64,000 nt of DNA from Lates calcarifer (lineage: Eukaryota > Chordata > Actinopteri > Centropomidae), in the NCBI RefSeq assembly GCF_001640805.2, contig NC_066848.1, forward strand, positions 6,012,575 through 6,076,574. The letters are read 5' to 3'. Made by a program: the position numbers and the translations under genes. Below the pieces are notes generated by a model. It did not search any database. It was not told where the DNA came from and saw only the letters and a program-made list of their open reading frames with translations. This document shows positions 1 to 11,200 of this stretch, one piece after another. Each line of letters opens with the position of its first letter. Within the stretch, counting starts at the first letter, position 1.

Positions 1-1169
1 ATAGGGATGAGGGCTGTTGTGATATTATGTATGTTGGCTCAGTTTGCTGGCAACAGCAGAGGCAGAATGGAGTGTATGGGTTAGTAGATTATGAAATAAA
101 CTGAAAAGCCCATTTGGTCAATGTGTGATGTGTTTGTATTTATCACTTGAAATGGGAGTTAGATGCTTAATCCACATGCACATACTGCCGTAGTAACACT
201 GTAATCACATAAGCAGCTCAGTGTGCAGGTGTCATGATCCTTTCCTCCTCTGCCCCCTCACATTGTGCTGAAACACCTCGAGAAACTAAAACACTAACTC
301 ATGCAGGGTCGCTGACCCTGTAAGCAAACAGTCCTACGCTAGAAATGAAAGGTGTAGCTGTGACTGACAGGCAGCCTGCAGTGCAGAAAGAACCATTTTG
401 CCAATGGTGCCCAAGGGCTTTGGCCAAGCAAAAACACATGGCTCATTTATCTTCCTGACACCTCCTTAATGCAGAGCTAATCCACTCAGCTGGACTGCGC
501 CCTGTCCCTATCGCTAGTCTTCAACCCAAACACTACTGCGTGCACAGTTGCAGTTACACCATGACCATATGCACTCATATACATATGTAACATGTACAGC
601 AAGGACAAATACTGTAAATACAATAAAACATAACTGAGTAAAACAAAAGATTTTCTTTATGATATTTAGAGGGTGATAGTAAGCAGAGTGACACAGATGC
701 CATGGTGAAGCTGTGATAATTGCAGAGGCAGAGAGTGGATGTGAGAAGAGGGGGTGGAGGTGTATTTGGTTTGTAAACATGACGGCATTGCAGCGGAAAT
801 CAATGTCAGATAATTAAGCCAACACTGTAGAAGCTGCCTGTCCTGTGCTGGAATCAGTTGCACAGTGAATCTGTGAGCAGATTTCATTTCTGTGCCTGTG
901 TTTGCCTACATGTAAGAAAACATCAATACCAAAAAGAGCAACCTGCTGACTATAAAATAAAACCTACATATTAATTACGCCATTACAAGCCTTGTCCTGT
1001 GATTCTTGTAATTTCTGCAGTGAATAACAAAGTGAAGGCCATGTGTGCCTGCTGTGTCCCTACACAGCAGTAACGGCTCAAGCGTCTTTATCGCCACACT
1101 GTGAGCAGCATGTCGTCCATCCGTCATTCACTGATGTTCCTCTTTCTCTTTCTCTCTCTTTCCCCACAG
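1..1169 (+). other. slc35f3: Intron of slc35f3 (no coding exon seen)
   Basis: The first coding exon recognised begins at 1170 after a polypyrimidine tract and AG, so this stretch is intron of a gene whose 5' exons lie outside the window. Short open frames here (for example 514-780 on the minus strand) have no recognisable domain and no splice support. I see no other feature. Confidence 0.6.
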
Positions 1170-2549
1170 ATAGTAGCTGCTATCTTGGCTATAGCAGGCA
1201 TCGTAATGATGACCTATGCTGATGGATTCCACAGCCACTCAGTCATCGGCATTACTTTGGTCGTGGCCTCTGCTTCGATGTCAGCGCTCTACAAGGTTTG
1301 TTTGTATTTGATCAATTGTAAAAAAAATGATCACATTAGAAGCTTACTTCCATAAAGCACACTTGTAGTGACACGTTCATTTGCAGTGGAGCCAAAAATG
1401 TAAAAATAGCTAAATGTATGTGTGAATAGTCTTGTCTTATATAAGAAATCCTGGATTCACTCCCTCCTACTTATGTAACCAGGTGGCAGAAGACAGGAGG
1501 AGATTATGAAATGACACTCAGCTGACAGAAGCATGTGATATGTGTGTTTGGATGCCAGCCTCAGGCTGTCATGTCCTGATCAAGGAGGTTACGGGAAAGA
1601 TAGCTATATTTTGACGGGGGCTCTGGTCTCCGATGCCCTGCTGTCTGTGCTGCCTAATGTGATAAACAGACAGCAGCAGCCCTTTGCCAGAGACATGGCA
1701 GGTAGCTGGCAGGTGCACGCTCTGCAATACCCCTATGCTCCTTAGGGTGGCAGATTTTGTGCATTCATTACTGTTGTCCTCCTTTATCCTCAGGTGCTCT
1801 TCAAGATGGTCCTGGGCAGTGCCAAATTTGGAGAGGCTGCACTCTTTCTGAGCATTGTTGGAAGTGCCAACTTTGTTTTCATCAGCTTTGTGCCGGTCAT
1901 CCTGTACTTTACACACGTGGAGTACATTGGCTCACCTGAAGACATCCCCTGGGCCTACCTCTGTGGGGTTGCAGGCCTGCTTTTTGGTATGGAAAGATGC
2001 CATATGACACCCCATGACAATTCTGCAAGTTTTGTGGTTTGACACTGTCACTGTGTAGTATGCTGCTGCTCTGATTCTCCTTCTTCTCACAGCTTTCAAC
2101 ATCCTTGTGAACTTTGGCATTGCGATTACGTACCCAACATTAATCTCCCTCGGCATCGTCCTAAGTGTTCCTGTAAATGCCAGTAAGTCTTTTGGCTTTC
2201 CTCTCAGACCTGACATTTTAATATTTGACAGCACTGAAATCTCTCCAAAAGTTATTTTTCCTTGATGATTTACACATTCATACTAATGCATCCTCATAAT
2301 TTCACAGTGGTGGACCTCTATACATGTGAAATTCATTTCAACACAGTGCGCCTGATTGCTGTGTTCATCATTTGCCTGGGCTTCCTCATGCTGCTGTTAC
2401 CGGAGGACTGGGACCAGTGTATCATCCAGCTCAGCACCAAGCTGCGCAAACGTGATGAACCAGCAGAGGGCAGCGGAGAGGCAGGCGCTACGACAGGGCT
2501 CAACTGGAGAGGGAGAGCCAGGACCTCCATGTCAACATTTGCACATTGA
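1170..2549 (+). CDS. slc35f3: Solute carrier family 35 member F3, C-terminal part (5' end outside window)
   Basis: Multipass membrane transporter of the SLC35F (DMT/EamA-like) family; human SLC35F3 is reported as a thiamine transporter. Four coding exons: 1170-1295, 1794-1986, 2093-2182 and 2308-2549 (stop TGA 2547-2549), together 216 codons in one frame with GT-AG introns. Visible are several hydrophobic segments (starting IVAAILAIAGIVMM, VIGITLVVASASMSALYKV, FGEAALFLSIVGSANFVFI and LIAVFIICLGFLMLLLPEDW) and a charged cytosolic tail containing RKRDEPAEG. The tail resembles SLC35F3 more than SLC35F4. The next large gene, tarbp1, is also close to SLC35F3 in human 1q42, which supports F3. The start and N-terminal helices are outside the window. 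Fish have duplicate copies of some SLC35F genes, so a/b assignment is not possible here. Confidence 0.85.
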
Positions 2550-4600
2550 CTCCATGAAATATCACCATGCAAACACACACACAGACACAGGGAGGTAGAC
2601 ACATTAACACCTTTCAGTGTCAATGTTGGGACATTCGATCCTACTGGTGCCCTGCCCTCTCTTACACACAAAGTATTTGGGACTGCTTTCTAATCAGTAA
2701 CATTTAAGCAAAGAGGGAAGATACAAGAAACGTAGATTGCATATCATTCATTTGGAGTCTATCCCACTCAGAAGTTTTCCGAATTGGTGCATAGACTCAT
2801 ATCAATTGTAATCCTTCTTACCCAAAAAATTATCAGGTATAACTGATTGAGTCATATATTAATTTTGATGTACCTCTTAATCATTCCATCGGCTCACCAC
2901 ATCCTTGCGCCTGGGAAGACCTGCCAACTTGCCTGATTTTTCAGTTCTGTGGAGAAAGACAGACTTTTTCAAGGAACACCTTGTGGACTTGCTGGCTTTA
3001 ACATATACACATTTACACACATTTAAGATCCAAAGAAGAATGCCTAAAAATGCTGAATGCCTGAAAACAAAAGGGAGGCCCACAGTGGCATCCCTCAGGT
3101 GTAAACTTATGACAAATACCTGCCTTTCGTGCACTGTACATAGCTGTATTTCACACCTTGGATGTCCTGGAGCTGTGGACCCAGTGGGCTCATCTGGTGT
3201 GAAGGGACCTGTCTGGATATGTGAGGATCAGTTGGAGCTGAAGAAGCTTTCACAATGCCTCACTCTGTTCATCTTGAGAAAAGAGGTCAGGTCCTTTTTG
3301 ACCACACTGATTGGCCGCATGTGGTTATGTGCTTTCCTGGGGCTAAACTCCCACTCTGTCAGTACTGACACCCATTGCTCAGGCCCACAGTTCAGTCACA
3401 AGAGATCAGAAACCAGTATCTCACCAGTATTGCATAAGTTTTCAATGCATGAGATGGTTGAGATTTATTTGTCAAAAAGTCCTGAGAGCTGTCAGTCCAT
3501 CCATAAAGCATTTGCCTCACATTTTCTGTTGCTGAGACACTGGCAGCAGACACTATTAACATTTTATTATCCAGGCAATGCAGGTAATACACGTATTTCC
3601 ATGTATTGTCATTCAAATAATATTAAACTTTCACAATTAATGCTTCAGGTATCCCAATGTTTGGATGGACTAAAAGAACTAACAGCTTATAATAAGACAT
3701 GAAAACTTGGAACTACCCCTTTAATAACTTTGAACATCAAACATAGCTATCACTGAGCCTCCCTTTTTGAATTCCTATCACACTCAACTTTCTAGACTCA
3801 TATGCACACAAACTAATTTGCGACAGTTCTCAGTTAAATTGTTTTATTTCTGGAGAAAACAACAGTAGATGGAAACTGTCTCACTGTGGCTTGAGGAGAC
3901 ATGTGTTGACACATGAGAGTGGCTCACATTTGTCCAGCTCTGCTCGCTGTCAAAGTCTCACTGTATTTGTTTTCATTTATCACATCTCATGAGGCAAGTT
4001 AATTACCGAGATGAACCTGTGAGTGACTGAGGCACGCGCCTTGTAAAGCGACTGGTGGAAACTCTGCCTTGTTGTGAATGTATGAACATCACTCGACCAC
4101 ACATGCTCAGCTACGTGCTATCTGTTTTTTTACAGTGCCACCACAGACTGCTACAGAGAGACTCTTTAATACTATCCTTCTTGTACTCATCTGACTGAGT
4201 TGCATTTTTTTGAACAAACTCTTGACGCATTGGACAGACTTTTTATATTTTTGCATTTGGTTGCTGACTAACCTTAAGAAACAATGACAGCTACAGGATG
4301 AGCATGCACATACTGTATAAGCAGATACAGCTGACAAGTCCACTTCACTGCCTTTTCTTTGTTTTGCAATAGAGTACATTAGCACTGTTTCCCATTGTCA
4401 TTCTCTATGACAATAAATAATAATATTGTATTCCTCTGGAATTATTGCTAGACATAAATGTAAACCTTTGTAAGGAATGAAGATTTTTACACTGAGATGC
4501 AACATATGATTATCACATTTGAGGAAGAAATATTTAGAAAGTGAATAAATGATGGGTTTATTAGATCTACTTTTGGGTGTCTTCAAGTGTAATCACATGT
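2550..4600 (+). other. slc35f3: Probable slc35f3 3' UTR and convergent intergenic DNA
   Basis: No exon-like signal follows the slc35f3 stop. Two plus-strand AATAAA hexamers (4412-4417 and 4544-4549) would give a 3' UTR of about 1.9-2.0 kb. An open frame at 2905-3702 lies inside it but looks non-coding (see rejected items). Confidence 0.5.
4412..4417 (+). terminator. slc35f3: Candidate poly(A) signal of slc35f3
   Basis: AATAAA on the plus strand downstream of the slc35f3 stop; a second copy is at 4544-4549. Both are just before the minus-strand 3' end of the neighbouring GPCR. The choice between them is inferred. Confidence 0.4.
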
Positions 4601-4780
4601 ACTATATAAAAGATTTCTTTTCAATACAGTGTCTTGTCCAGGTTTGTTTTCTCCTCAGTGTTGTAGCTTTGCAATTTTCTGATCACTGCAAGTGACCACA
4701 TACAACTTGACAAATTAAAAAATATAGTGATCTGAGCTAAGTTGATCAATATAAAATTAATCTCAGATATTTTGATATTT

Positions 4781-4786
4781 TTTATT
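4781..4786 (-). terminator. Candidate poly(A) signal of the GPCR gene
   Basis: TTTATT on the plus strand reads AATAAA on the minus strand, about 170 bp beyond the GPCR stop at 4956. It implies a short 3' UTR that nearly meets the end of slc35f3. Confidence 0.4.
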
Positions 4787-4955
4787 TGTTTTTGTTAAGC
4801 AAAAATACTAAGGTTTGCCAGTACCAGTTTGTCAAATGTGAGGATTTGCTGCTATTGTCAGAGTAATCAATAATTAAAATATCAGTTAGTTGCAGACCTG
4901 GTCTGATGCAGCTGTGGTGGGTAATTGTCCTGCAACAGCATGTGTGGAAGTACAG

Positions 4956-7375
4956 TTAACAGACATCATGCTCTACTCTCACTGTTATCTGGCCATAAAA
5001 GAAAGTGGCCTGACGCTCCTTGGTCACAGCAGAGAAAGGTAGTCTGTTGCCCTCCTGTGGCCGAGAGGGGACCTGCAAGCAGTCCACCCTCCTGTCACCA
5101 CCAGCATCAGGCCACACAGAGGACGTGGAGGTATTTTCAGGGTGACACACTTTGCATAGATTCTCCTCAGAATGATGTTTGAAGTCAGTGCTAACAGTAA
5201 AAATGGAGGGGGAATACTTAGAGTCATCACAGGTTGAAGTCTCAGAGCTGGAAGGTGGACCGGGATGGGAGGTGTTCAAAGTGTAGGGGTCGCTGCTCCT
5301 GCCATCGTCTCCTTCAGCCCTTACTTCCACTCCTCTGCCCACCATACTTCCTAGTCGTGCTCTTATTTTTTGCCTCAGTCCCTGAAGAGCACCCTGGAAA
5401 CGCTTGCTAAGCAGAGCGTACAGTAGAGGATTGATGTCAGAGTTCAACAACACCAGCCAGTATGAAAAGGTAACAGCAAATGGTGGGATGAGGCTGGATT
5501 GGCCTGAAATTGCAAATTCTGTGGCCTGAACCAAGGCCACACCTATGTAGGGTGTCCAGCAGAAGAAAAAAGCTGAGATGACCAGGAAGAGACGCACCAC
5601 TCCATGGTTGTTATGGTGCTGCTGGGAGTTCTGCAGGGGAGGCTGGGAGGTGCTCTGAGCCAGGAAGGAGAACAAACGTCTAGATGTAGGGCTACTCTGC
5701 TCTGTCACAGAATTAGGGAGAGCAGTTCTGATATCATTTCCTTCCTCTGACACAAACTGCCCACTTACATGATAGATCAGTCTTGTGGGGCTGTGGAGTC
5801 CCCCACAGTTCTGGTGAGGTGAATCACCAGGAGCAATGGCAGAGCTTGGATTCCTGCTGCGCAGGACAGAGTCCTCCAACGTATGAATCCTCCTGGCGTG
5901 GCTGCGCGCCACCTTGACGATGTTCACGTAACAGAAGAGAATGACCACTGCAGGTAAGAGGTAGGACAGGGCGGCCATGAAAGCAGTATAGCTGGGACTG
6001 CTTTCCCAGTTGACTGCACAGCTGTACATGGGACCCACATAACTGATGGAGCTCCAGCCCAGCAGGGGAGGGCAACTGGTGGCCAGAGCCTGCAGCCAGA
6101 TCCACAGGACCACCGCACAGGTCCTCCACAGGGTGCAGCGGGAACTGTAGCGCAGGCAGTCCATGATGGAGTGGTAGCGGTCGAGAGCAATAGCAGCTAG
6201 TGTCAGTACAGATGCTGTGCAATACACAGAGGAGGTGTAACCCACATACAAACAGAGGTCCTATCAGACAGGAGAGAAACATCAGACTCATAGTAAGTGT
6301 TATTACGTAAGAGGTCACCTTCGGGTCATGTCAGACTGATGCTGTGATGTTACATGAATATAAAGCATTTTACAGTAAGGGACAGAGCTGACGTACAGTA
6401 CAATCCACCCATCCACGATTCATGATGGACAGAGCAACAAAAGGCATGACTCCGACGCCCACCAGGAGGTCACTGACTGCCAGGTTCATGATCAGCACCG
6501 ACGTCACACAGTGGAAAGTCTTGGTTGCAGCCACAATAACAATGACAAGAATGTTACCTACACATAAATACAACAAAACACAAATACAAACACACACACA
6601 CAATGACACAGAGGTCAGAGAGGCTGGATTCTATATGATCTTTTCCATCTGTAATACAGCAATATAGACAAATATCCACTCAGAAGTAAACCTTTGATTT
6701 AGTAACTGAAGGAGGAAAATCTGTATTTGATCTGAACAGAAAGGAAACTGGTATTTCTGCCACCACCAAAATAGCCTCAAGTAGAGATGAATGGAATTGT
6801 GTTGGCTGCACTCAAAGCACTGACAAATTAAATTTTAAAAATTCAACAGCTGTCTTTCCAGAAACATTGTCCCCATTACTTGATTATAATGTTGGTGTGG
6901 GATTTTCGCGACCTGCCATCTTGAAAAAAATGTTCTTATTAGTGGAATATTACTGATTTATAACATAAAGACGTTCCTAAATATAAATATTTAATACCGA
7001 ATTACAGGGAATAGATACGAAATGACGCATGATACGAAGAATTTTCCATTTGTGTAATCATAAAGATTGAATTCGTCATATGTGATATTATTGAGGCGCT
7101 GGAAGAAGAAAATGAGCAAAGTATGAAAGAGTAAGAATTTTGAAAAAAGTTTTGCTGATGTTTTTTTTTTTTTTTTTTTTAAATAAAACAATAACAGGTA
7201 AATCTGTACCTGTCACAGCGCCCAGACACATCAGCACCATGAGGACCTCCAGGACCAGTTGTGTCCGCTCGGACATCACGAGTCCTGCTTCCTCAGTCCG
7301 GCTCGCGTTGGCCGCCGCCACTGCTGCCTGCAGAGACGACCCGGGCTCCGACCAGTAGCCATCCAGGTTTTCCAT
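4956..7375 (-). CDS. Orphan class A G protein-coupled receptor, GPR161-like
   Basis: Seven-transmembrane rhodopsin-family receptor at the plasma membrane. Three coding exons on the minus strand: 7375-7210, 6557-6397 and 6260-4956 (543 codons plus stop), joined in frame at GT-AG introns. Seen: ATG at 7375; a glycosylation sequon NAS at residue 23; TM1 with GNILVIVIV; TM2 with LIMNLAVSDLLVG; the conserved TM3 cysteine (about residue 112); the DRY motif (136-138); PPLLGWSS before extracellular loop 2 with its partner cysteine; CWTPY in TM6; NPLLY in TM7. Position 3.32 is serine, not the aspartate of amine receptors. Intracellular loop 3 is long (about 100 residues), and the tail of about 150 residues is Ser/Thr-rich. 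TM3-TM5 stretches (YTAF, VAR-x-x-ARRIH) resemble GPR161 most among receptors I can recall. The class is certain, the exact orthologue is not; no ligand can be inferred. Confidence 0.88.
7157..7180. repeat. Poly(T) tract in the first GPCR intron
   Basis: An uninterrupted run of about 20 T on the plus strand close to the donor of GPCR exon 1. It is a simple low-complexity tract. Confidence 0.7.
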
Positions 7376-8237
7376 GTCCCACTCAAATATGCCGTCCTCA
7401 CATGATGAACCACGTACAAGCGTGCCTTAGCGGAAAAAGAAATTAGTGTGATCTAATAAACTCCATCTGCTCCCCACCTGGTCTCCAGGTGAACCAACTC
7501 ATTTACTCTTTAAATGGGAGGAAGGAGGAAGCATGAATACCTGCTGTACCTTATTTTAACCCTCTCATTGCTTCAACTCTGTTGATGCAATTTCTAGACA
7601 CAATAAATAAAAACACATACATATATAAAACATATATATTATCAAACACAATAAAGTCAGTTTTATTTATTTAACGGTATCAAAACTGATTACAATTTAA
7701 AATCACAGATTGCAATAAAAACAGTGAAAACACAGAAAATAACAAAAGCAGTATTATTATACTCTGTATAATGGTTTGCTGGGTATGTACATTATAGTTC
7801 AGTCTTGGTGCTGTGAGGTAAAAACTAATTGCTCACATAAACCAGACACTTCTTCCTTAAAGGAGAGAATTTCCATTTATGCAGCAGTTATAGAGACATA
7901 GAGTTTGCCTACATTAATATAACAGCATGCATGAATATTTAGATGTAATAACCTGAACTGATCTCTATTCATGACTCTCATTAAGGCACAAGAACAGTAC
8001 TGATGACTGCTCACTACATTAAAACCTGAAAGGATCGATTCCTATCCAGACAGAACATCCTTAATGAGGCCCTGATGTTAATCGTATGCAGCATCTTCAT
8101 ATCCAGTAGCTGAAATTGACATTTTCATTTAAAGTCCCCCAAGATGTTTTTCATGTTTGCTACCAGAGATGTTAGAGTACTGTCAACATCTGGAGGTCAG
8201 ATGTCATGTCCACAAGGCTGCACTGATGGTTTCTTCT
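7376..8237 (-). other. GPCR upstream region and tarbp1 3' UTR
   Basis: The interval holds the 5' flank of the GPCR (just above 7375) and, further up, the tarbp1 3' UTR ending near an AATAAA on the minus strand (7662-7667). Both genes are on the minus strand, about 0.3 kb apart if this signal is used. There is no coding exon here. Confidence 0.5.
7662..7667 (-). terminator. tarbp1: Candidate poly(A) signal of tarbp1
   Basis: TTTATT on the plus strand, about 570 bp past the tarbp1 stop codon (8238-8240). It is the nearest clear hexamer before the GPCR start. Confidence 0.4.
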
Positions 8238-11200
8238 TCAGCTGTGTTTTGAGTTGACTTCTACTGAAGCAGAAGCAAGATGTTGCCGTGTATATTCCCA
8301 AATCAGCAGGGCGGCGCTCACATGCACGTTGAGGGAGCGGATGACCCCTTGTTGAGGGATCTCCACACAAACATCTAACATTTGGAGCAAGTTGGCAGGA
8401 ATACCTTCTCGTTCATTGCTACGAGAAGAGAAAGAGAAAAGTTCACAGGAAAATTTATCATCAAGTACACATTAATGTTTGGATTGGATTTCAATGTTTG
8501 GTGCCAGTGCTTCTGTAACAAATGATGTCCTGCTTATTTTCAATATTTTTAACAAAATCATTCAACATTGTGGGAAATTCAATTATTTGCTTTCTTGTAC
8601 TGCAGTGCTGCAGCTTTTTAGCATAAAACAGGAGAAAAGGCATGAAAGCACTATCAAACTTATCATCTAACAGTCAGCAAGAAAGCTAATTTCCCATAAT
8701 GATTTTGTTAAAGATATTGAAAATAAGCACCAAAAAAAGAATTATGCCTTTAAATGTGACCATTACGATCTCTTTGCAGGACAAAGCTTCCCAAGGAGAA
8801 TTCAGATAAACGGAGGACTACTTGCACTGTATTTTCAGTAGAAGGAACATTTGGGATACACTGCTGTATTTTCTAAATTAAATTACAACAAATTATTGAA
8901 ATTTAATTAAAATTGCAAACAGAAATCTACCACAGGATGTACTCTGCATCATGTCAGCAGTAAGGCAACACTGACTACGCAGTATGTCGCATAGGGTATG
9001 ACACTGAACCACCTGCAGACTGCTGTATCAATCTAGCCCTGGTGTGTATTATATAGTGCAATCAACATTTTTTGTTAAGTCATGTTTTTAATTTTGGCTT
9101 TCATTTGGCTTAATGATGCTATGCAGTAGATTTAATTTAAGAGCCCTTGCCATGAGCAGCCAAGTTAGTCATTCATTTTCTCAAGTCTTCATTTTATACA
9201 GATGACTCATGAGCACAAGTCCAAGAGCAATTCAATCTCTAATCAACTGAGCATATACTGAGCTCCAGTAATATAGGCCATGCAAAGCAAACATAAAGAG
9301 GTAATGAGTTTGGCATTTAGAGAGTCCATGGAGGGTGCCACACAGTAAGAAAGGGTGATTTGATGAGCTACATTTATCTTGAGTGCAACTGGCTGAGATA
9401 ATAGCCACCTGATGAGAGATTAGAGCCGGCCGCGCTGCGTGCACACAGCTGTGAAAGCCCCTCAAGATTCAGCTCACACACATGGGGTGTTTGAGCTCAT
9501 AGCACTGCTCACACCTCTGTGACTGAGCAGGGTAAAACAAAACAGGACACCTACACAGTCGTGATAAATATTAATCTCTCCCTCTCTGCGAGGCCAGCTG
9601 CAGCACACATTTAGTGAGGAGTGAATCATCATCATCGTCATTGCACAAGCTTATACTTACAGTTATGTTCATTTCTAAGTAGCTACAAATGGTTGAATAA
9701 AATGATTTTTTGTGTCACGTTGATCGCCAATGGAAGCCACAGAGCAGCATCATGAACTACACTGGATAAGGGTTATGTTTTTTTTCTGTTGCTGTCATCA
9801 CACTGCTTGTATTGGCTTGTGTAATTTATTGCCTGTGCTCTTGTCCTCAGGGAGAGCCAATTTCAGCCCAGCATGCTCCGACAGGTACACGATGGAGAGG
9901 AGAGGCGCAGGTCCCGCAAGGGAAACACACTAATCCTCAGAGATAACATTAAATAGCCTCGTCAGCTCACACCTTTATCTATGTGAGTGTCACAAGGGCA
10001 TGGGAAAAGGGAGGCTTGCATCCATTTATGAACTACTGGTTGTGTGTAGGTGACTGCGTTGGTGGAAAAAAAGGACTAATGGTAAAAGAATGTTTAATGC
10101 GGTCATACCCCAGAAGTAACAGGGTCTTCTCAGGGAACTGATAGTCCTGGAGATTCTGACTGTTGGCTGTCTGCTCCACTCCAACAATGCAGTACCCTTC
10201 ATTCTTCTTTACCTGCAGGAAGTCAGTGAGCTCCACTGGCTTCACCTGATGGATAGATACAGATGATCTTAATATGAAAGGGGTGGACAGTAAGTAGAAC
10301 TCATCAGCAAAGTCTTGTAAGTCCTTTTCACACACATGACCATGGAATATTATGCTAGGCTGTAAAACTTCATGGAAATTTTTCACCTTTTCTGCTCAGT
10401 GCGGTGGATGAAAACTTATTCCAGAGTTTCAACTGAAGATTTAACTAACCAGGTCAAATCACACATTTCTCAGGTCAACAGTCTACTGGGAAAAGCCATT
10501 ATAGAGACAGGGGAAACATTGCAATCACTGGGGTGAAATGCCAGATCGTTTTATGCAATGTACCTCTAACAGAGGAAGCCATAGCTCAGATGAGACGCTC
10601 AGGGACTGAAAGTGTTTGTCAGTGACATGGCGGAGGCTGTCCAGAACCAGAGCACTGGCACCAAATATCTCACACGTCCTGCATAGACCTGGAACAACAG
10701 CAAAGGAATGAGGAGAGTCCATCTATCTAACTTTGAACTGTATGAATTTGTATTAATGCTCCATAGCAAGTATTTCATCAAGTGATAACTATAGGTTTGT
10801 CAGGCGTTAAGACGGCTGTTTCAGTCATCTGTGCGAGTGATGACTCAGCATAAAATGACTGCCAGTCTATCATCATGGGCACAGACAGATATAAAAAGCT
10901 GCAGCAGCTTCAATGACCATTGAGCGAGCAAAGTAAAGAAAAACATTTACAGATTGACCAAGCTAATGTTCTTACTTACATCATCCAATCAATAGTATCA
11001 ATATTATCTCTGGCAATGGGTCTTTTCCTCTATAAACAAATTCCAATTGATTCAGCCCCTTATCATCTCATACAACAGCGCTAGAGAACATTTACAGAGA
11101 AGATAAAATAGGAATCCCTGTCTAAACTCTGATAAGAGGGCTCAAGTGACTGGTTTCGGTGGCAGCTGCATTCAACCTCTTTTCCCAGATCATCGCTGTG

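Noticed and set aside
2905..3702. 265-codon open frame on the plus strand after the slc35f3 stop
   Set aside because: It has no recognisable domain, an irregular composition, no splice or promoter support, and lies within the probable 3' UTR. The long frame is probably chance.
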